Positions 8,615-17,741 of a stretch of 17,741 nt of DNA are shown piece after piece. Each line of letters starts with the position of its first letter. The stretch's first letter is position 1. The stretch is from NCBI GenBank assembly GCA_021784255.1, contig JAJXSZ010000026.1:1-17741 (forward strand), given 5' to 3'. The notes beneath the pieces were generated by a model. It had not been told where the DNA came from. It saw nothing but the letters and a program-made list of their open reading frames with translations, and did no database searches. Both the position numbers and the translations under genes were made by a program. This stretch comes from Pseudomonadota bacterium. Lineage in GTDB: Bacteria; Pseudomonadota; Alphaproteobacteria; Acetobacterales; Acetobacteraceae.

Positions 8615-9502
8615 ATGGCAGTTGCGGCTGACATCACTCCCCGGGAGAGCCCGAAGCGGCGCGCGCGCAACCGTGCCCTGGCGCGCTTCGTGCGCCACCG
8701 CCTCGCCTTGTTCGGCCTCGGGGCGATCATCGTCCTGGTGCTGCTATGCGCGGTCGGGCCCTACCTTTGGCCCTACAACGATCTGCGGATCGACATAAGC
8801 CACCGTTTTGCGGTGCCGTTCATGAGCGCGCATATCCTCGGGGCGGACGCGCTGGGGCGCGATCTGTTCGCGCGCCTCATGATCGCGGGGCGGGTTTCGC
8901 TGACCGTTGGTTTCGCGGCGATGGCGATCAGTACCGTCATCGGCACCCTGGTCGGCACGGTCGCCGGCTATTTCGGCGGAGCCGTCGGCAGCATGCTGAT
9001 GCGTTTTGTCGATGCCGTTCTCTGCTTCCCGTCGATCTTCCTGCTCCTGGCGCTCGCGGCCTTCGTGCAGCCCAATCTCTTCACCATCACGCTGGTGATC
9101 GCGGCGACGGCCTGGATGGAGGTGGCGCGGGTCGTCGAAGCGCAGATCCGTTCGTTGCGAGAGCGGGATTTCGCACTTGCGGCCCGGGTACTTGGCGCGT
9201 CGGATGCGCATATCATGTTTCGCGAGCTGTTGCCGAACGCGATCGCGCCGATCGTCGTCGCCTCGACGCTGAATGTCGCCCGCGCCATCCTGCTCGAGGC
9301 CTATGTCAGCTTCCTCGGATACGGCATCCAGCCGCCGACGCCGAGCTGGGGCAATATGCTCAACAACGCACAGGAATATCTCGCGACGGCTCCCTGGCTT
9401 GCGCTGCTGCCGGGTCTTTTCATTATCCTGGCAGTCACCGGGTTTAACTTCGTCGGCGACGGATTGCGCGACGCTCTCGATCCCCGGCTCGACATCACAT
9501 GA
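8615..9502 (+). CDS. ABC transporter permease, DppC/OppC type
   Basis: This 295-residue inner-membrane protein pairs with the preceding permease to form the translocation channel. The ATG follows GGAG by 6 bases. The short cytoplasmic N-terminus is basic (RESPKRRARNRALARFVRHR) and precedes a strong first helix, as in DppC/OppC. The motif HILGADALGRDLFARLM near residues 72-88 is characteristic of this subfamily. The EAA loop LAARVLGASDAHIMFRELLP has its invariant Gly at residue 194. The end reads NFVGDGLRDALDPRL, a hallmark of the family. The stop overlaps the start of the first ATPase gene as ATGA. Confidence 0.95.
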   Translation: MAVAADITPRESPKRRARNRALARFVRHRLALFGLGAIIVLVLLCAVGPYLWPYNDLRIDISHRFAVPFMSAHILGADALGRDLFARLMIAGRVSLTVGFAAMAISTVIGTLVGTVAGYFGGAVGSMLMRFVDAVLCFPSIFLLLALAAFVQPNLFTITLVIAATAWMEVARVVEAQIRSLRERDFALAARVLGASDAHIMFRELLPNAIAPIVVASTLNVARAILLEAYVSFLGYGIQPPTPSWGNMLNNAQEYLATAPWLALLPGLFIILAVTGFNFVGDGLRDALDPRLDIT

Positions 9503-10532
9503 CGCCACCGCCGCGCATGGACCCGGACGCATTGCTGCAGGTGGAAGATCTGAGCGTGCGGTTCCGCAGCGACACGGGTGTGGTGTCGGCCCTCAATGGC
9601 GTGACTCTTGCCGTCCGGCCCGGGGAGACCGTGGCGTTGGTGGGCGAGTCGGGCTCGGGAAAGAGTGTCACCAGCCTTGCCATCATGCGCCTGACGCCAT
9701 CGCCGCCCGGGTGCGAGGTCGGTGGGCGCGTGTGGCTGCGCGGAACCGACGGCCGGCCGGTCGACCTGTTGGCGCTGCCCGGCGAAGCGATGCGCAAAGT
9801 GCGGGGCGACCGGATCGCCATGATCTTTCAGGAGCCGATGACCTCACTCAATCCGGTGCTGACGATCGGCGAGCAGATCGCCGAGGCGATCGCCGTGCAC
9901 CGGGGTACGTCGCGGGCCAGTGCATGGAATGCGGCCGGCGAGCTGCTCGAACTTGTCGGCATCCCCGAGCCTCGGGCGCGACTGGCCACCTACCCGCACC
10001 ATCTGTCGGGCGGCATGCGTCAGAGGGTGATGATCGCGATCGCGCTTTCCTGCGATCCGGCCTTGCTGATCGCAGACGAGCCAACGACGGCGCTCGACGT
10101 CACAGTGCAGGCGCAGATTCTCGATCTGCTGCGACGGTTGCAGAAGCGCACCGGTATGGCGGTGATCTTCATTACTCACAATCTCGGGGTCGTCGCCGAG
10201 ATCGCCGACCGGGTGATGGTGATGTATGCGGGGCGCATCGTCGAAGAGGCGGCGATGCGCACGCTGTTCCAGGCACCGCGCATGCCTTACACGGTCAAGC
10301 TCATGCGTTCCGTGCCGCGGCTGCAGATCGGCGGTGAGCGTGTCGCACTGGAGGCGATCCCGGGCAGCGTCCCCGACCCGACGAACCTGCCGCCAGGCTG
10401 CGCGTTCGCGCCGCGTTGCAGCCACGCTATGGAAGGGACATGCGATGTGGTGGGTCCCGACCTCGAGGAAGTGCAGCCAGGTCATTTCGTGCGCTGTGTC
10501 CGCTGGCGCGAGCTTGCGGGTGGGACCGCGCG

Positions 10533-10536
<4 letters not shown>
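9499..10536 (+). CDS. ABC transporter ATP-binding protein, DppD/OppD type
   Basis: This 345-residue ATPase powers the importer. Motifs are complete: Walker A GESGSGKS at 49-56, Q-loop Gln111 in IFQEPMTSLNP, signature LSGGMRQR at 169-176, Walker B with Asp193 and Glu194 in LLIADEPTTALDV, and switch His227 in ITHN. The C-terminal oligopeptide-transporter extension contains PGCAFAPRCSHAMEGTC and a later Cys, the cysteine pattern that in some DppD/OppD proteins holds an iron-sulphur cluster. The gene is coupled to its neighbours on both sides by ATGA overlaps, so the two ATPases are probably made in matched amounts. Confidence 0.95.
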
Positions 10537-11533
<997 letters not shown>

Positions 11534-11534
<1 letters not shown>

Positions 11535-11550
11535 CCGCCGACCGAGCGGC
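11534..11550. terminator. Weak hairpin between convergent genes
   Basis: GCCGC at 11534-11538 can pair with GCGGC at 11546-11550 around a 7-base loop, immediately after the ATPase stop and before the convergent oxidoreductase stop. There is no U-run on either strand, so factor-independent termination is doubtful. It is listed because it is the only structure in the 24-base gap. Confidence 0.18.
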
Positions 11551-11558
11551 GCGCTGCG

Positions 11559-12887
11559 TCAGATGCTGGACATCGGCCGAACGCGCGTGCCGTCCGTGAA
11601 GCGCGAGAAACGGAAATCCTTCGGATTAACGACGGGGGATTTACCCATGGCGAGATCAGCAACCAGGCGCCCGGCGCCCGGGCCGATGCCGAAGCCGTGG
11701 CCGGAGAATCCAGTGGCGATGATGAGGCCCGGCACGCCCTCGACCGGGGAGATCACCGGAACGGCATCGGGCGTCACGTCGATCATCCCGGCCCATTCCT
11801 GGACCACCTGTGCCGCGGCGAAGGCCGGGAATGTCTGCTTCAGTCGCTCGAGTGCCTGGCGCAGGAAGACGCGATCCGGCTCGGGGTCGAGGACGCGGGT
11901 CTTCTCGTAGGCGGACACCTGGTCCAGCGGCACGGACTTTGCTTCCCGCCATTCCTGCATGAAGCGATGGTCCAGCCGCAGCTTCAGGCTCTTGGATTCC
12001 ATCAGCAATGCCGGCAGGAAATTGGGGAGGAAGCGAAAATTGTCGGCAACGATGGGAGCAACGTTCACGTAGCCGTTGGCGATGTTGTAGCCGCCGTCGA
12101 GGCGCCGGCGAAAGGCGAACTCACCGCCCCAGAACGCGGTCTCCGGCGCGCCTTCGAGCGGCGCCGTGCGCATCACGCTGGCCCGGACCTTGAGCTGCGG
12201 CAGCGTGATGCCGAGGTCCTTGAGAAAGCGGCGCGACCAGGCGCCGGCCGCGACGACGACAGTGTTGCAGGCGATGCGGCCATGTTCCGTCACCACGGCG
12301 GATATCGCACCACCGCTGCGCTCCACGCCGCGGACGGCACAACTGCCGAGGATCGCCGCTCCGGCGCGGCGTGCCGCCGTGGCGATCGCGGGTGCTGCCT
12401 TCTGTGGCTCCGCGCGCCCGTCGGAGGCGCAGTAGAGCGCTGCCTTCCACCGGCCACGGGCGCCGGGCATGACGCGCTCCATCTCGTCGCCGGAGATCAT
12501 CCGCGCGTCGATCTGATAGGCACGGGCCTGGCCGAGCCATGTCTCGTAGCGGGCCACGGCGGCATCGTCCGCTGCCGCGAAGGCGATGCCGGTGGCGCGG
12601 AATCCCGTTTCGCCCTCGACCCGTTCGTTCATCTCGCCCCACAGGCGCAGGCTCTCGACGATGAGCGGGAACTCGCGCGGATCACGCCGCGCCTTGCGCA
12701 CCCAGCCCCAATTGCGGCTGGATTGTTCGCCGGCGATGTGTCCCTTTTCGCAGAGCGCGACCGAAACCCCTTTTTGCGCCAGGTACAGCGCGGCGCTGGT
12801 CCCGATGATCCCGCCACCGACGATCACGACATCGGCACGAGTGGGAATCTTGTCTTCCGGCGGAACCGGATCGACGGCTGGACCCAT
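11559..12887 (-). CDS. FAD-dependent oxidoreductase, DadA/glycine-sarcosine oxidase type
   Basis: This 442-residue flavoprotein belongs to the DAO family (D-amino acid dehydrogenases, sarcosine and dimethylglycine oxidases). These enzymes oxidise a C-N bond, giving an imine that hydrolyses to ammonia or amine plus a carbonyl compound. The ATG at 12887 is chosen because GGAGGGG lies 6 bases upstream and little protein-like sequence precedes it. The dinucleotide-binding motif ADVVIVGGGIIG spans residues 18-29. It is followed by GEQSSRNWGWVRKARRDPRE and, near the end, ATGFSGHGFGIGPGAGRL (from about 391), which closes the FAD site. No signal peptide or membrane anchor is seen, so it is probably cytosolic. 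It is convergent with the ABC operon and downstream of the regulator on the same strand. The substrate is not determined. Confidence 0.9.
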   Translation of the reverse strand: MGPAVDPVPPEDKIPTRADVVIVGGGIIGTSAALYLAQKGVSVALCEKGHIAGEQSSRNWGWVRKARRDPREFPLIVESLRLWGEMNERVEGETGFRATGIAFAAADDAAVARYETWLGQARAYQIDARMISGDEMERVMPGARGRWKAALYCASDGRAEPQKAAPAIATAARRAGAAILGSCAVRGVERSGGAISAVVTEHGRIACNTVVVAAGAWSRRFLKDLGITLPQLKVRASVMRTAPLEGAPETAFWGGEFAFRRRLDGGYNIANGYVNVAPIVADNFRFLPNFLPALLMESKSLKLRLDHRFMQEWREAKSVPLDQVSAYEKTRVLDPEPDRVFLRQALERLKQTFPAFAAAQVVQEWAGMIDVTPDAVPVISPVEGVPGLIIATGFSGHGFGIGPGAGRLVADLAMGKSPVVNPKDFRFSRFTDGTRVRPMSSI

Positions 12888-13004
12888 GTCAGTCCCCTCC
12901 TGATGCACCTGCGATCGCCATGATGGGATCACGCCGGGCGTCTCGATCGCGAAAAGCCGTGATCGGCGGAGTGCGCGGGCATCCGAGCGGTCGATACGGC
13001 GGTG

Positions 13005-13034
13005 ATCATCGGCGCTCGCGGCGGAATTTGTCAA
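13005..13034 (-). promoter_or_regulatory. Candidate promoter for the FAD oxidoreductase gene
   Basis: Read on the minus strand, a perfect TTGACA (13029-13034) is followed after 18 bases by GATGAT (13005-13010), a weak -10. It lies in the 164-base gap between the regulator stop and the oxidoreductase start, so the two minus-strand genes may not rely on one transcript. A TGATCA palindrome overlaps the -10 region. Confidence 0.3.
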
Positions 13035-13051
13035 ACGGCGGCGGCCCTGCC

Positions 13052-14047
13052 CTACGCGATATCCGGTGTAACCGGCTTTCTCTCCCGCATGGGCGGGTGC
13101 CCGAAGGCGGCGCGATAGATGCGGGAGAAATGACTGGCGCTGGTGAAGCCGCAGGCGACCGCGACTTCCAGCACCGACAGGCTGGTCTGGCGGAGCAGCA
13201 GGCGCGCGCGGTCGAGCCGCACGTGGCGGTCGTGGGTCCTCGGCGCGACGCCGAGATGCGTCCGGAAGAGCCGCTCCAGCTGCCGCACGGAGAGGCCGGC
13301 CAGGGCCGCGAGTTCTCGCGGCGACAAAGGAGCGTCGGTTTGGGCCTCGATCGCCGCGAGGACCTTCTGCAGAGCCGGGTTGCCGACGCCGAGGCGCGGA
13401 CCGGGCGCCATCCGGTCCGGGCCGGTGCTGGCGCGGATCTCGGTCTGCAGGAACCAGTCGCTGACGCGCCTGGCGAGCGCCGCGCCGTGCTGGCGGGCGA
13501 TCAGTTCGTGCAACAAGTCGAGCGGCGCTGTGCCGCCGCTGCAGGTCACGCGGTCGCGGTCGATTTCATAGCGCGAGCGCCGCAGGTCAAGGTCGGGAAA
13601 GTCTTCGCGGAAACTCTCGGCGTGTTCCCAGTGCAAGGTGCAGCGATAGCCGCGCAGCAGACCGGCGCGAGCGAGAATATAGGCACCGCCGGAAATTCCA
13701 CCGATGGCGAGCTTGCTTTGCGACAGGCGGCGCAGCCGCGTCAGCGTGGCGCGGTCGCGGAAGGCAGCCGGGTTGCCACCGGCGACCACGAACAGGAGGT
13801 TCAGCGTTGCGGCGTCTTCCAGCCGCAGGTCGGGCGTGATGGTCACGCCGTTCGACGCCGCGACCGCCGCTCCGTCGGGCGAGAGATGGCGCCAGCGATA
13901 CAGGGGCTGGCCGGAGAGCGTGTTGGCTGCGCGCAGCGGTTCGCTGGCGGAGGCGTACGAGAGCAGGCTGAAATTCGGGATCAGCAGATAACCGATCGTC
14001 GTTGCTGGGCTGTCGTGTACAAGCAAGGGGATGTCGCTGGCGGTCAT
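13052..14047 (-). CDS. GlxA-family transcriptional regulator (GATase1-like domain plus AraC helix-turn-helix), GbdR/SouR-like
   Basis: This 331-residue regulator has a DJ-1/PfpI-like N-terminal domain (about residues 18-200) and a C-terminal AraC-type DNA-binding domain (about 235-325, with LAGLSVRQLERLF and VACGFTSASHFSRIYRAAFG as its two helix-turn-helix units). The nucleophile elbow of the first domain reads GGISGGAYILARAGLL, with Ser119 where DJ-1-type enzymes have Cys, so it probably senses a ligand and is not an enzyme. This version of the elbow, with TLHWE after it, resembles GbdR, SouR and CdhR, the Pseudomonas regulators of glycine betaine, sarcosine and carnitine catabolism. It is divergent from soxB with a gap of only 45-60 bases, which fits control of the sarcosine oxidase operon. 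The ligand is inferred, not shown. Confidence 0.92.
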   Translation of the reverse strand: MTASDIPLLVHDSPATTIGYLLIPNFSLLSYASASEPLRAANTLSGQPLYRWRHLSPDGAAVAASNGVTITPDLRLEDAATLNLLFVVAGGNPAAFRDRATLTRLRRLSQSKLAIGGISGGAYILARAGLLRGYRCTLHWEHAESFREDFPDLDLRRSRYEIDRDRVTCSGGTAPLDLLHELIARQHGAALARRVSDWFLQTEIRASTGPDRMAPGPRLGVGNPALQKVLAAIEAQTDAPLSPRELAALAGLSVRQLERLFRTHLGVAPRTHDRHVRLDRARLLLRQTSLSVLEVAVACGFTSASHFSRIYRAAFGHPPMRERKPVTPDIA

Positions 14048-14107
14048 GTCGGGCGATGTTGAGCGCTTACCCTGGAACTTGTCACGTCCTTCATGAGCCC
14101 GGATCGC
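14048..14107. promoter_or_regulatory. Short divergent control region between regulator and sarcosine oxidase genes
   Basis: About 60 bases separate the regulator ATG (14047) from the preferred soxB ATG (14108). Both promoters and any operator must lie here or inside the coding ends. I see no strong -35/-10 pair; an AGCGCT palindrome lies near the middle (about 14061-14066). There is too little leader for a glycine riboswitch. Position alone supports a regulatory role. Confidence 0.45.
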
Positions 14108-15358
14108 ATGACGTATTCATTATGGCGGGTCGCGCGGGAGGCGTTGCGCGGCAACACCGGGTGGGAGCCGGCTTGGCGTGATCCGGCGCCGAAGCCACGT
14201 TACGATGTCATCGTCGTCGGCGGTGGCGGGCATGGTCTGGCGACCGCCCATTACCTCGCGAAGCTGCACGGCATCACCAATGTCGCCGTGCTGGAAAAGA
14301 GCTGGATCGGCTCGGGCAATGCCGGGCGCAATACCACCATCATCCGCTCCAACTATCTGCTGCCCGGCAATGAGGTTTTCTACGAGCACTCGATGAAGCT
14401 CTGGGAAGGGCTGGAGCAGGACCTCAACTTCAACACGATGGTCAGCCAGCGCGGTGTGCTGAATCTTTTTCATTCCGACGGCGAGCGCGACGCGGCGGCG
14501 CGCCGCGGCAATTCGATGCGGTTGCACGGGGCGGATGGCGAACTGCTCGACGCCGCGCAGGTCCGCGCCATGGTGCCGCTGCTGGACTTCGACAACGCGC
14601 GGTTCCCGATCACGGGCGGGTTGTTGCAACGGCGCGGCGGTACCGCGCGGCACGACGCGGTGGTCTGGGGATATGCCCGCGCCGCGGACCGTCGTGGCGT
14701 CGACATCATCCAGAATTGCGAAGTGACCGGGATCCGCGTGGAAGGCGGGCGCGTGCGCGGCGTGGAGACCACGCGCGGGTATATCGCGGCCGGCAAGGTG
14801 GGGCTCGCCTGCGCGGGAAACACCTCGCGCGTCGCCGCGATGGCGGGTTTGCGGCTGCCGATCGAGAGCCACGTGCTGCAGGCCTTCGTCTCCGAAGCAA
14901 TCAAGCCGCTGGTCCATACGGTGATGACGTTCGGCGCCGGACATTTCTACATCAGTCAGTCCGACAAGGGGAGCCTGGTCTTCGGCGGCGACATCGACGG
15001 CTACAACTCATATGCGCAGCGCGGCAGCCTGCCGATCGTCGAGCACGTGGCGGAGGCCTGCGTGGCGCTGTTGCCGTGCACGGGACGGCTGCGGATGCTG
15101 CGCTCGTGGGGCGGGGTCATGGACATGTCGATGGATGGCTCGCCGATCATCGACCGCACACCGGTCGATGGGCTCTACCTCAATGCCGGCTGGTGCTATG
15201 GCGGGTTCAAGGCCACGCCCGCTTCCGGCTGGTGTTTTGCCCACACCATCGCTCACGACCAGGCGCATGCGCTGAACGCCGCGATGCGGCTCGACCGGTT
15301 CGCCACGGGCGCCCTGATCGACGAGAACGGCGCTGGCGCCCAACCGAACCTCCACTAA
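14108..15358 (+). CDS. soxB: Sarcosine oxidase, heterotetrameric, subunit beta
   Basis: This 416-residue subunit carries the sarcosine-oxidising site of the cytosolic enzyme that turns sarcosine, tetrahydrofolate and oxygen into glycine, methylene-tetrahydrofolate and peroxide. It begins MTYSLWRVAREAL, matching the usual beta-subunit start; an ATG at 14093 would add five residues, and neither start has a strong Shine-Dalgarno sequence. The FAD motif is DVIVVGGGGHGLATAHYL from residue 33. AGRNTTIIRSNY follows at about 72-83. His182 in GTARHDAVVWGYAR is at the position of the histidine that binds FMN covalently in the Corynebacterium enzyme. The C-terminal blocks RSWGGVMDMSMDGSPII and NAGWCYGGFKATPASG are intact. 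It is the first gene of the sox operon. Confidence 0.96.
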   Translation: MTYSLWRVAREALRGNTGWEPAWRDPAPKPRYDVIVVGGGGHGLATAHYLAKLHGITNVAVLEKSWIGSGNAGRNTTIIRSNYLLPGNEVFYEHSMKLWEGLEQDLNFNTMVSQRGVLNLFHSDGERDAAARRGNSMRLHGADGELLDAAQVRAMVPLLDFDNARFPITGGLLQRRGGTARHDAVVWGYARAADRRGVDIIQNCEVTGIRVEGGRVRGVETTRGYIAAGKVGLACAGNTSRVAAMAGLRLPIESHVLQAFVSEAIKPLVHTVMTFGAGHFYISQSDKGSLVFGGDIDGYNSYAQRGSLPIVEHVAEACVALLPCTGRLRMLRSWGGVMDMSMDGSPIIDRTPVDGLYLNAGWCYGGFKATPASGWCFAHTIAHDQAHALNAAMRLDRFATGALIDENGAGAQPNLH

Positions 15359-15369
15359 GGGAGACGGGA

Positions 15370-15630
15370 ATGCGTATTCCCTGTCCGCATTGCGGCGAGC
15401 GTGGCAACGAGGAATTCCTCTATCGTGGCGCGGCCTGCCTGCCTCGCCCGTCGGCAGAGGCGCCCGATGCGCAATGGCATGATTATGTCTATCTGCGCGA
15501 CAATCCGGCTGGCAGCCACCGCGAACTGTGGCAGCACGTGCATGGCTGCCGGCGGTGGCTGGTGCTGACACGCGACACCCGGACGCACGCGATCGCGGCC
15601 GCGGTCGATGTTGCCGCGGCGGCGCCATGA
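15370..15630 (+). CDS. soxD: Sarcosine oxidase, heterotetrameric, subunit delta
   Basis: This small 86-residue subunit binds zinc in the tetramer. The start follows GGGAG by 7 bases and the stop of soxB by 11. CPHC at residues 5-8 and HVHGC at 56-60 provide the expected ligands Cys5, Cys8, His56 and Cys60, which correspond to Cys6, Cys9, His59 and Cys63 as recalled for the Corynebacterium subunit. The YVYLRDNPAGSHRELW segment is typical of the family. The stop overlaps the soxA start as ATGA. Confidence 0.95.
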   Translation: MRIPCPHCGERGNEEFLYRGAACLPRPSAEAPDAQWHDYVYLRDNPAGSHRELWQHVHGCRRWLVLTRDTRTHAIAAAVDVAAAAP

Positions 15631-17741
15631 CAAACCGTCTCCCGCAAGGCGGGCTGATCGACCGGTCCGTCACGATACCGTTTCGTTTTGATGGGGTGGC
15701 ATATACCGGCCATCCTGGTGACACGCTCGCCTCGGCGCTGCTGGCCAGCGGCGTGCGACTGTTCGGGCGTTCCTTCAAGTATCACCGGCCGCGCGGCCTG
15801 CTGTCCGCAGGCTCGGAAGAGCCGAACGCGCTGGTCGAGTTGCGTGAGGGAGCGCGGCGGGAGCCGAATATTCCGGCGACGATGGTCGAGCTCCATCCCG
15901 GTCTGGTTGCGGCGAGCCAGAACCGGTTCCCCTCGCTGCGGTTTGACCTGTTGGCGGCGAACGGCCTACTGGCGCCGGCGTTTGCCGCTGGCTTCTACTA
16001 CAAAACCTTCATGTGGCCGGCGACATTCTGGGAAAAACTCTATGAGCCGCTGATCCGCCGCGCTGCCGGCTTGGGCCGGTCGGCGACCGAGCCCGACCCG
16101 GATCATTACGAGCGCGCGACGCTGTTCTGTGACGTGCTGGTGGTCGGCGGTGGTGCCGCGGGCCTGGCGGCGGCACGCGAGGCAGGGCGGAGCGGGGCGC
16201 GGGTGGTGCTGTGCGACGAGGCGCCGCGCCTGGGTGGCTGGCTGCTCTCCGAACCCGGCCCGATCGGCAGCCAGCCGGCGGCGACCTGGGCGGAGGAAAC
16301 CCTGGCGGAACTCCGGGCGATGGACGACGTGCGGGTGATGCCGCGCACCACGGTCCTCGCGACGTTCGATCACGGAACGTACGTCGCGGTGGAGCGGGTT
16401 GCGGACCACAAGCCCGTGCCCGACGGCGGCGAGCCGCGCCAACGTCTGTGGCATATCATCGCGCGCCGCTCGATCGTCGCGTGTGGCGCCACCGAACGCC
16501 CGTTGGTGTTCGGTGGCAACGATCGACCGGGCGTGATGCTGTCCGGCGCCGTGCGGACCTATCTGAACCGTTACGCTGTCGCACCGGGGCGACGGGTCGT
16601 GATCGCCACCGCGGGCGACGACGGCTGGAGCCTGCTCGCCGACTGCCGATACCTCGGCGTGGAAGTGGCGGCGATCATCGACCGCCGCGAGACAGTCCCC
16701 TCCGATCGCCTCGACCTCGCCCGTCGTGCCGGCGCGCAGGTGTTCGCTGGCGGGCATATCGGCGGAACCGCCGGCGCCAAAGGGTTGCACGCAGTCGAGG
16801 TCGTCGATGCCGGCGGGAAGCACCATCGACTGGCGGCCGATCTGCTGGCGATGGCCGGCGGCTGGACCCCGGCGATCGGCCTTGCCTGCCACCTCGGCGC
16901 CAAGCCGGAGTGGAGCAATGAGGCCTCCGCCTTCCTGGCGACCGGGGCGCCACCGGGAATGCGCATTGTCGGCGGGGCTGCGGGATCGGTCGGGCTGGCC
17001 CAGGCGCTCGAGAGCGGGGCGCATAGCGGAGCGGAAGCAGCTTCGGCGTGCGGCTTCGCGGTCGCGGTGCACCCGGTGGCGACGCAAGGCGAAGCAGCCG
17101 CACCGCTATGGCTCATGCCCGCCAACCGGCAGAAGGCGTTCGTCGACTTCCAGCACGATGTCGCCGTCTCCGACGTGGCGCTCGCCCATCGCGAAGGGTA
17201 TCGTTCGGTCGAGCATCTCAAGCGCTACACGACCCTGGGCATGGCGACGGACCAGGGACGGACGGCGAACGTCAACGGCCTGGCGCTCATGGCCCAGCTG
17301 ACAGGCCGTGATATCGCCGCCACCGGCACGACACGCCTGCGCCCGCCCCATACGCCGGTCGCGATCGGCGCGCTCGCGGGAATGCATCGTGGCCGCGACT
17401 ATCGTCCGACCCGCTTGGCGCCGGCGCATGGGTGGGCACGCGAACGGGGCGCGGTCTTCATCGAGGCGGGGCCGTGGCTGCGGGCGCAGTATTTTCCGCG
17501 GCCGGGCGAAACCGACTGGCTGCAATCCGTCACCCGCGAGGTCCAGGCCGTACGCAACGGGGTGGGGCTCTGCGACGTTTCGACCCTGGGCAAGATCGAG
17601 CTGGTCGGCGGCGACTGCGCGACGTTCCTTGACCGGGTCTACGTCAACACAATCGCGACGCTGCCGGTCGGCCGCGCGCGCTACGGCCTGATGCTGCGCG
17701 AGGACGGATTCGTGCTCGACGACGGCACGGTTGCGCGTCTC
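15627..17741 (+). CDS. soxA: Sarcosine oxidase, heterotetrameric, subunit alpha (3' end cut by window)
   Basis: The frame is open from the ATG at 15627 to the last base, giving 705 codons of a subunit that is usually near 960-1000. The N-terminal ferredoxin-like domain without cluster cysteines holds TIPFRFDGVAYTGHPGDTLA and the hallmark GRSFKYHRPRGLLSAGSEEP (about residues 48-67). A dinucleotide-binding domain starts with DVLVVGGGAAGLAAAREAG (GGGAAG at 174-179). TLGMATDQGRTANVNGLA (about 537-554) and the folate-binding aminomethyltransferase-like domain beginning near residue 590 follow. In the complex this subunit binds NAD and converts the methylene group with tetrahydrofolate. No frameshift is seen. 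The gamma subunit gene soxG would be expected downstream, outside the window. Confidence 0.96.
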   Translation, partial: MTNRLPQGGLIDRSVTIPFRFDGVAYTGHPGDTLASALLASGVRLFGRSFKYHRPRGLLSAGSEEPNALVELREGARREPNIPATMVELHPGLVAASQNRFPSLRFDLLAANGLLAPAFAAGFYYKTFMWPATFWEKLYEPLIRRAAGLGRSATEPDPDHYERATLFCDVLVVGGGAAGLAAAREAGRSGARVVLCDEAPRLGGWLLSEPGPIGSQPAATWAEETLAELRAMDDVRVMPRTTVLATFDHGTYVAVERVADHKPVPDGGEPRQRLWHIIARRSIVACGATERPLVFGGNDRPGVMLSGAVRTYLNRYAVAPGRRVVIATAGDDGWSLLADCRYLGVEVAAIIDRRETVPSDRLDLARRAGAQVFAGGHIGGTAGAKGLHAVEVVDAGGKHHRLAADLLAMAGGWTPAIGLACHLGAKPEWSNEASAFLATGAPPGMRIVGGAAGSVGLAQALESGAHSGAEAASACGFAVAVHPVATQGEAAAPLWLMPANRQKAFVDFQHDVAVSDVALAHREGYRSVEHLKRYTTLGMATDQGRTANVNGLALMAQLTGRDIAATGTTRLRPPHTPVAIGALAGMHRGRDYRPTRLAPAHGWARERGAVFIEAGPWLRAQYFPRPGETDWLQSVTREVQAVRNGVGLCDVSTLGKIELVGGDCATFLDRVYVNTIATLPVGRARYGLMLREDGFVLDDGTVARL

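Noticed and set aside
11697..12923. Plus-strand open frame of 408 codons across the FAD oxidoreductase gene
   Set aside because: The opposite strand has complete FAD motifs and a strong ribosome site. This frame is low in hydrophobic order and matches no family.
12920..14062. Plus-strand open frame of 380 codons across the regulator gene
   Set aside because: It is an artefact of GC-rich codon structure opposite an intact AraC-type regulator.
14048..14107. Glycine riboswitch before the sarcosine oxidase operon
   Set aside because: The leader is at most about 60 bases, too short for the aptamer, and no matching pairing pattern is seen.
15966..17087. Minus-strand open frame of 373 codons inside soxA
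   Set aside because: soxA motifs run without interruption through this stretch. The antisense product has no recognisable feature.

Overview
The window is GC-rich chromosomal DNA, roughly 64% G+C by eye. It is densely packed, with many 4-base ATGA/GTGA start-stop overlaps and Shine-Dalgarno-led genes. The gene families fit an alphaproteobacterium, for example Rhizobiales or Rhodospirillales: a heterotetrameric sarcosine oxidase in soxB-soxD-soxA order, a GATase1-like AraC (GlxA/GbdR-type) regulator, a dipeptide-type ABC operon and a HyuA/HyuB pair. That placement is inferred from protein style, not from a marker gene. I see no tRNA, rRNA, CRISPR array, insertion sequence or integrase. The content is a catabolic and transport region.

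Layout. (1) 1-4492, plus strand: a tightly coupled operon of the hydantoinase/oxoprolinase subunit A C-terminus (cut by the window edge), subunit B, a fold-type I aminotransferase and a uronate-dehydrogenase-like epimerase-family protein. (2) 4476-5177, minus strand: a short-chain dehydrogenase/reductase whose 3' end overlaps the previous gene by 17 bases. It lacks the usual Tyr-x3-Lys active-site pair. (3) 5178-5930: about 750 bases with no convincing gene. It holds a candidate sigma70 promoter, two tandem hairpins with a competing Shine-Dalgarno pairing, a doubtful 92-codon leader frame that ends in an ATGA overlap with the next gene, and a small block resembling the first 12 codons of the AraC-type regulator found 8 kb away. 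(4) 5931-11534, plus strand: a complete five-gene dipeptide/nickel-family ABC importer (binding protein with a probable Tat signal, two permeases, two ATPases). (5) 11559-14047, minus strand: a DadA-type FAD oxidoreductase and a GlxA/GbdR-type regulator. (6) 14108-17741, plus strand, divergent from the regulator: soxB, soxD and the first 705 codons of soxA.

Possible joint role. N-methylhydantoinase (HyuA/HyuB), sarcosine oxidase and a GbdR/SouR-like regulator together recall the creatinine - N-methylhydantoin - carbamoylsarcosine - sarcosine - glycine route. The carbamoylsarcosine amidohydrolase and creatinine deaminase that would complete it are not in the window, and HyuA/HyuB homologues have several other substrates, so this is a hypothesis. 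The ABC importer and the DadA-type oxidase converge tail to tail and may handle a related amino or N-alkylamino compound.
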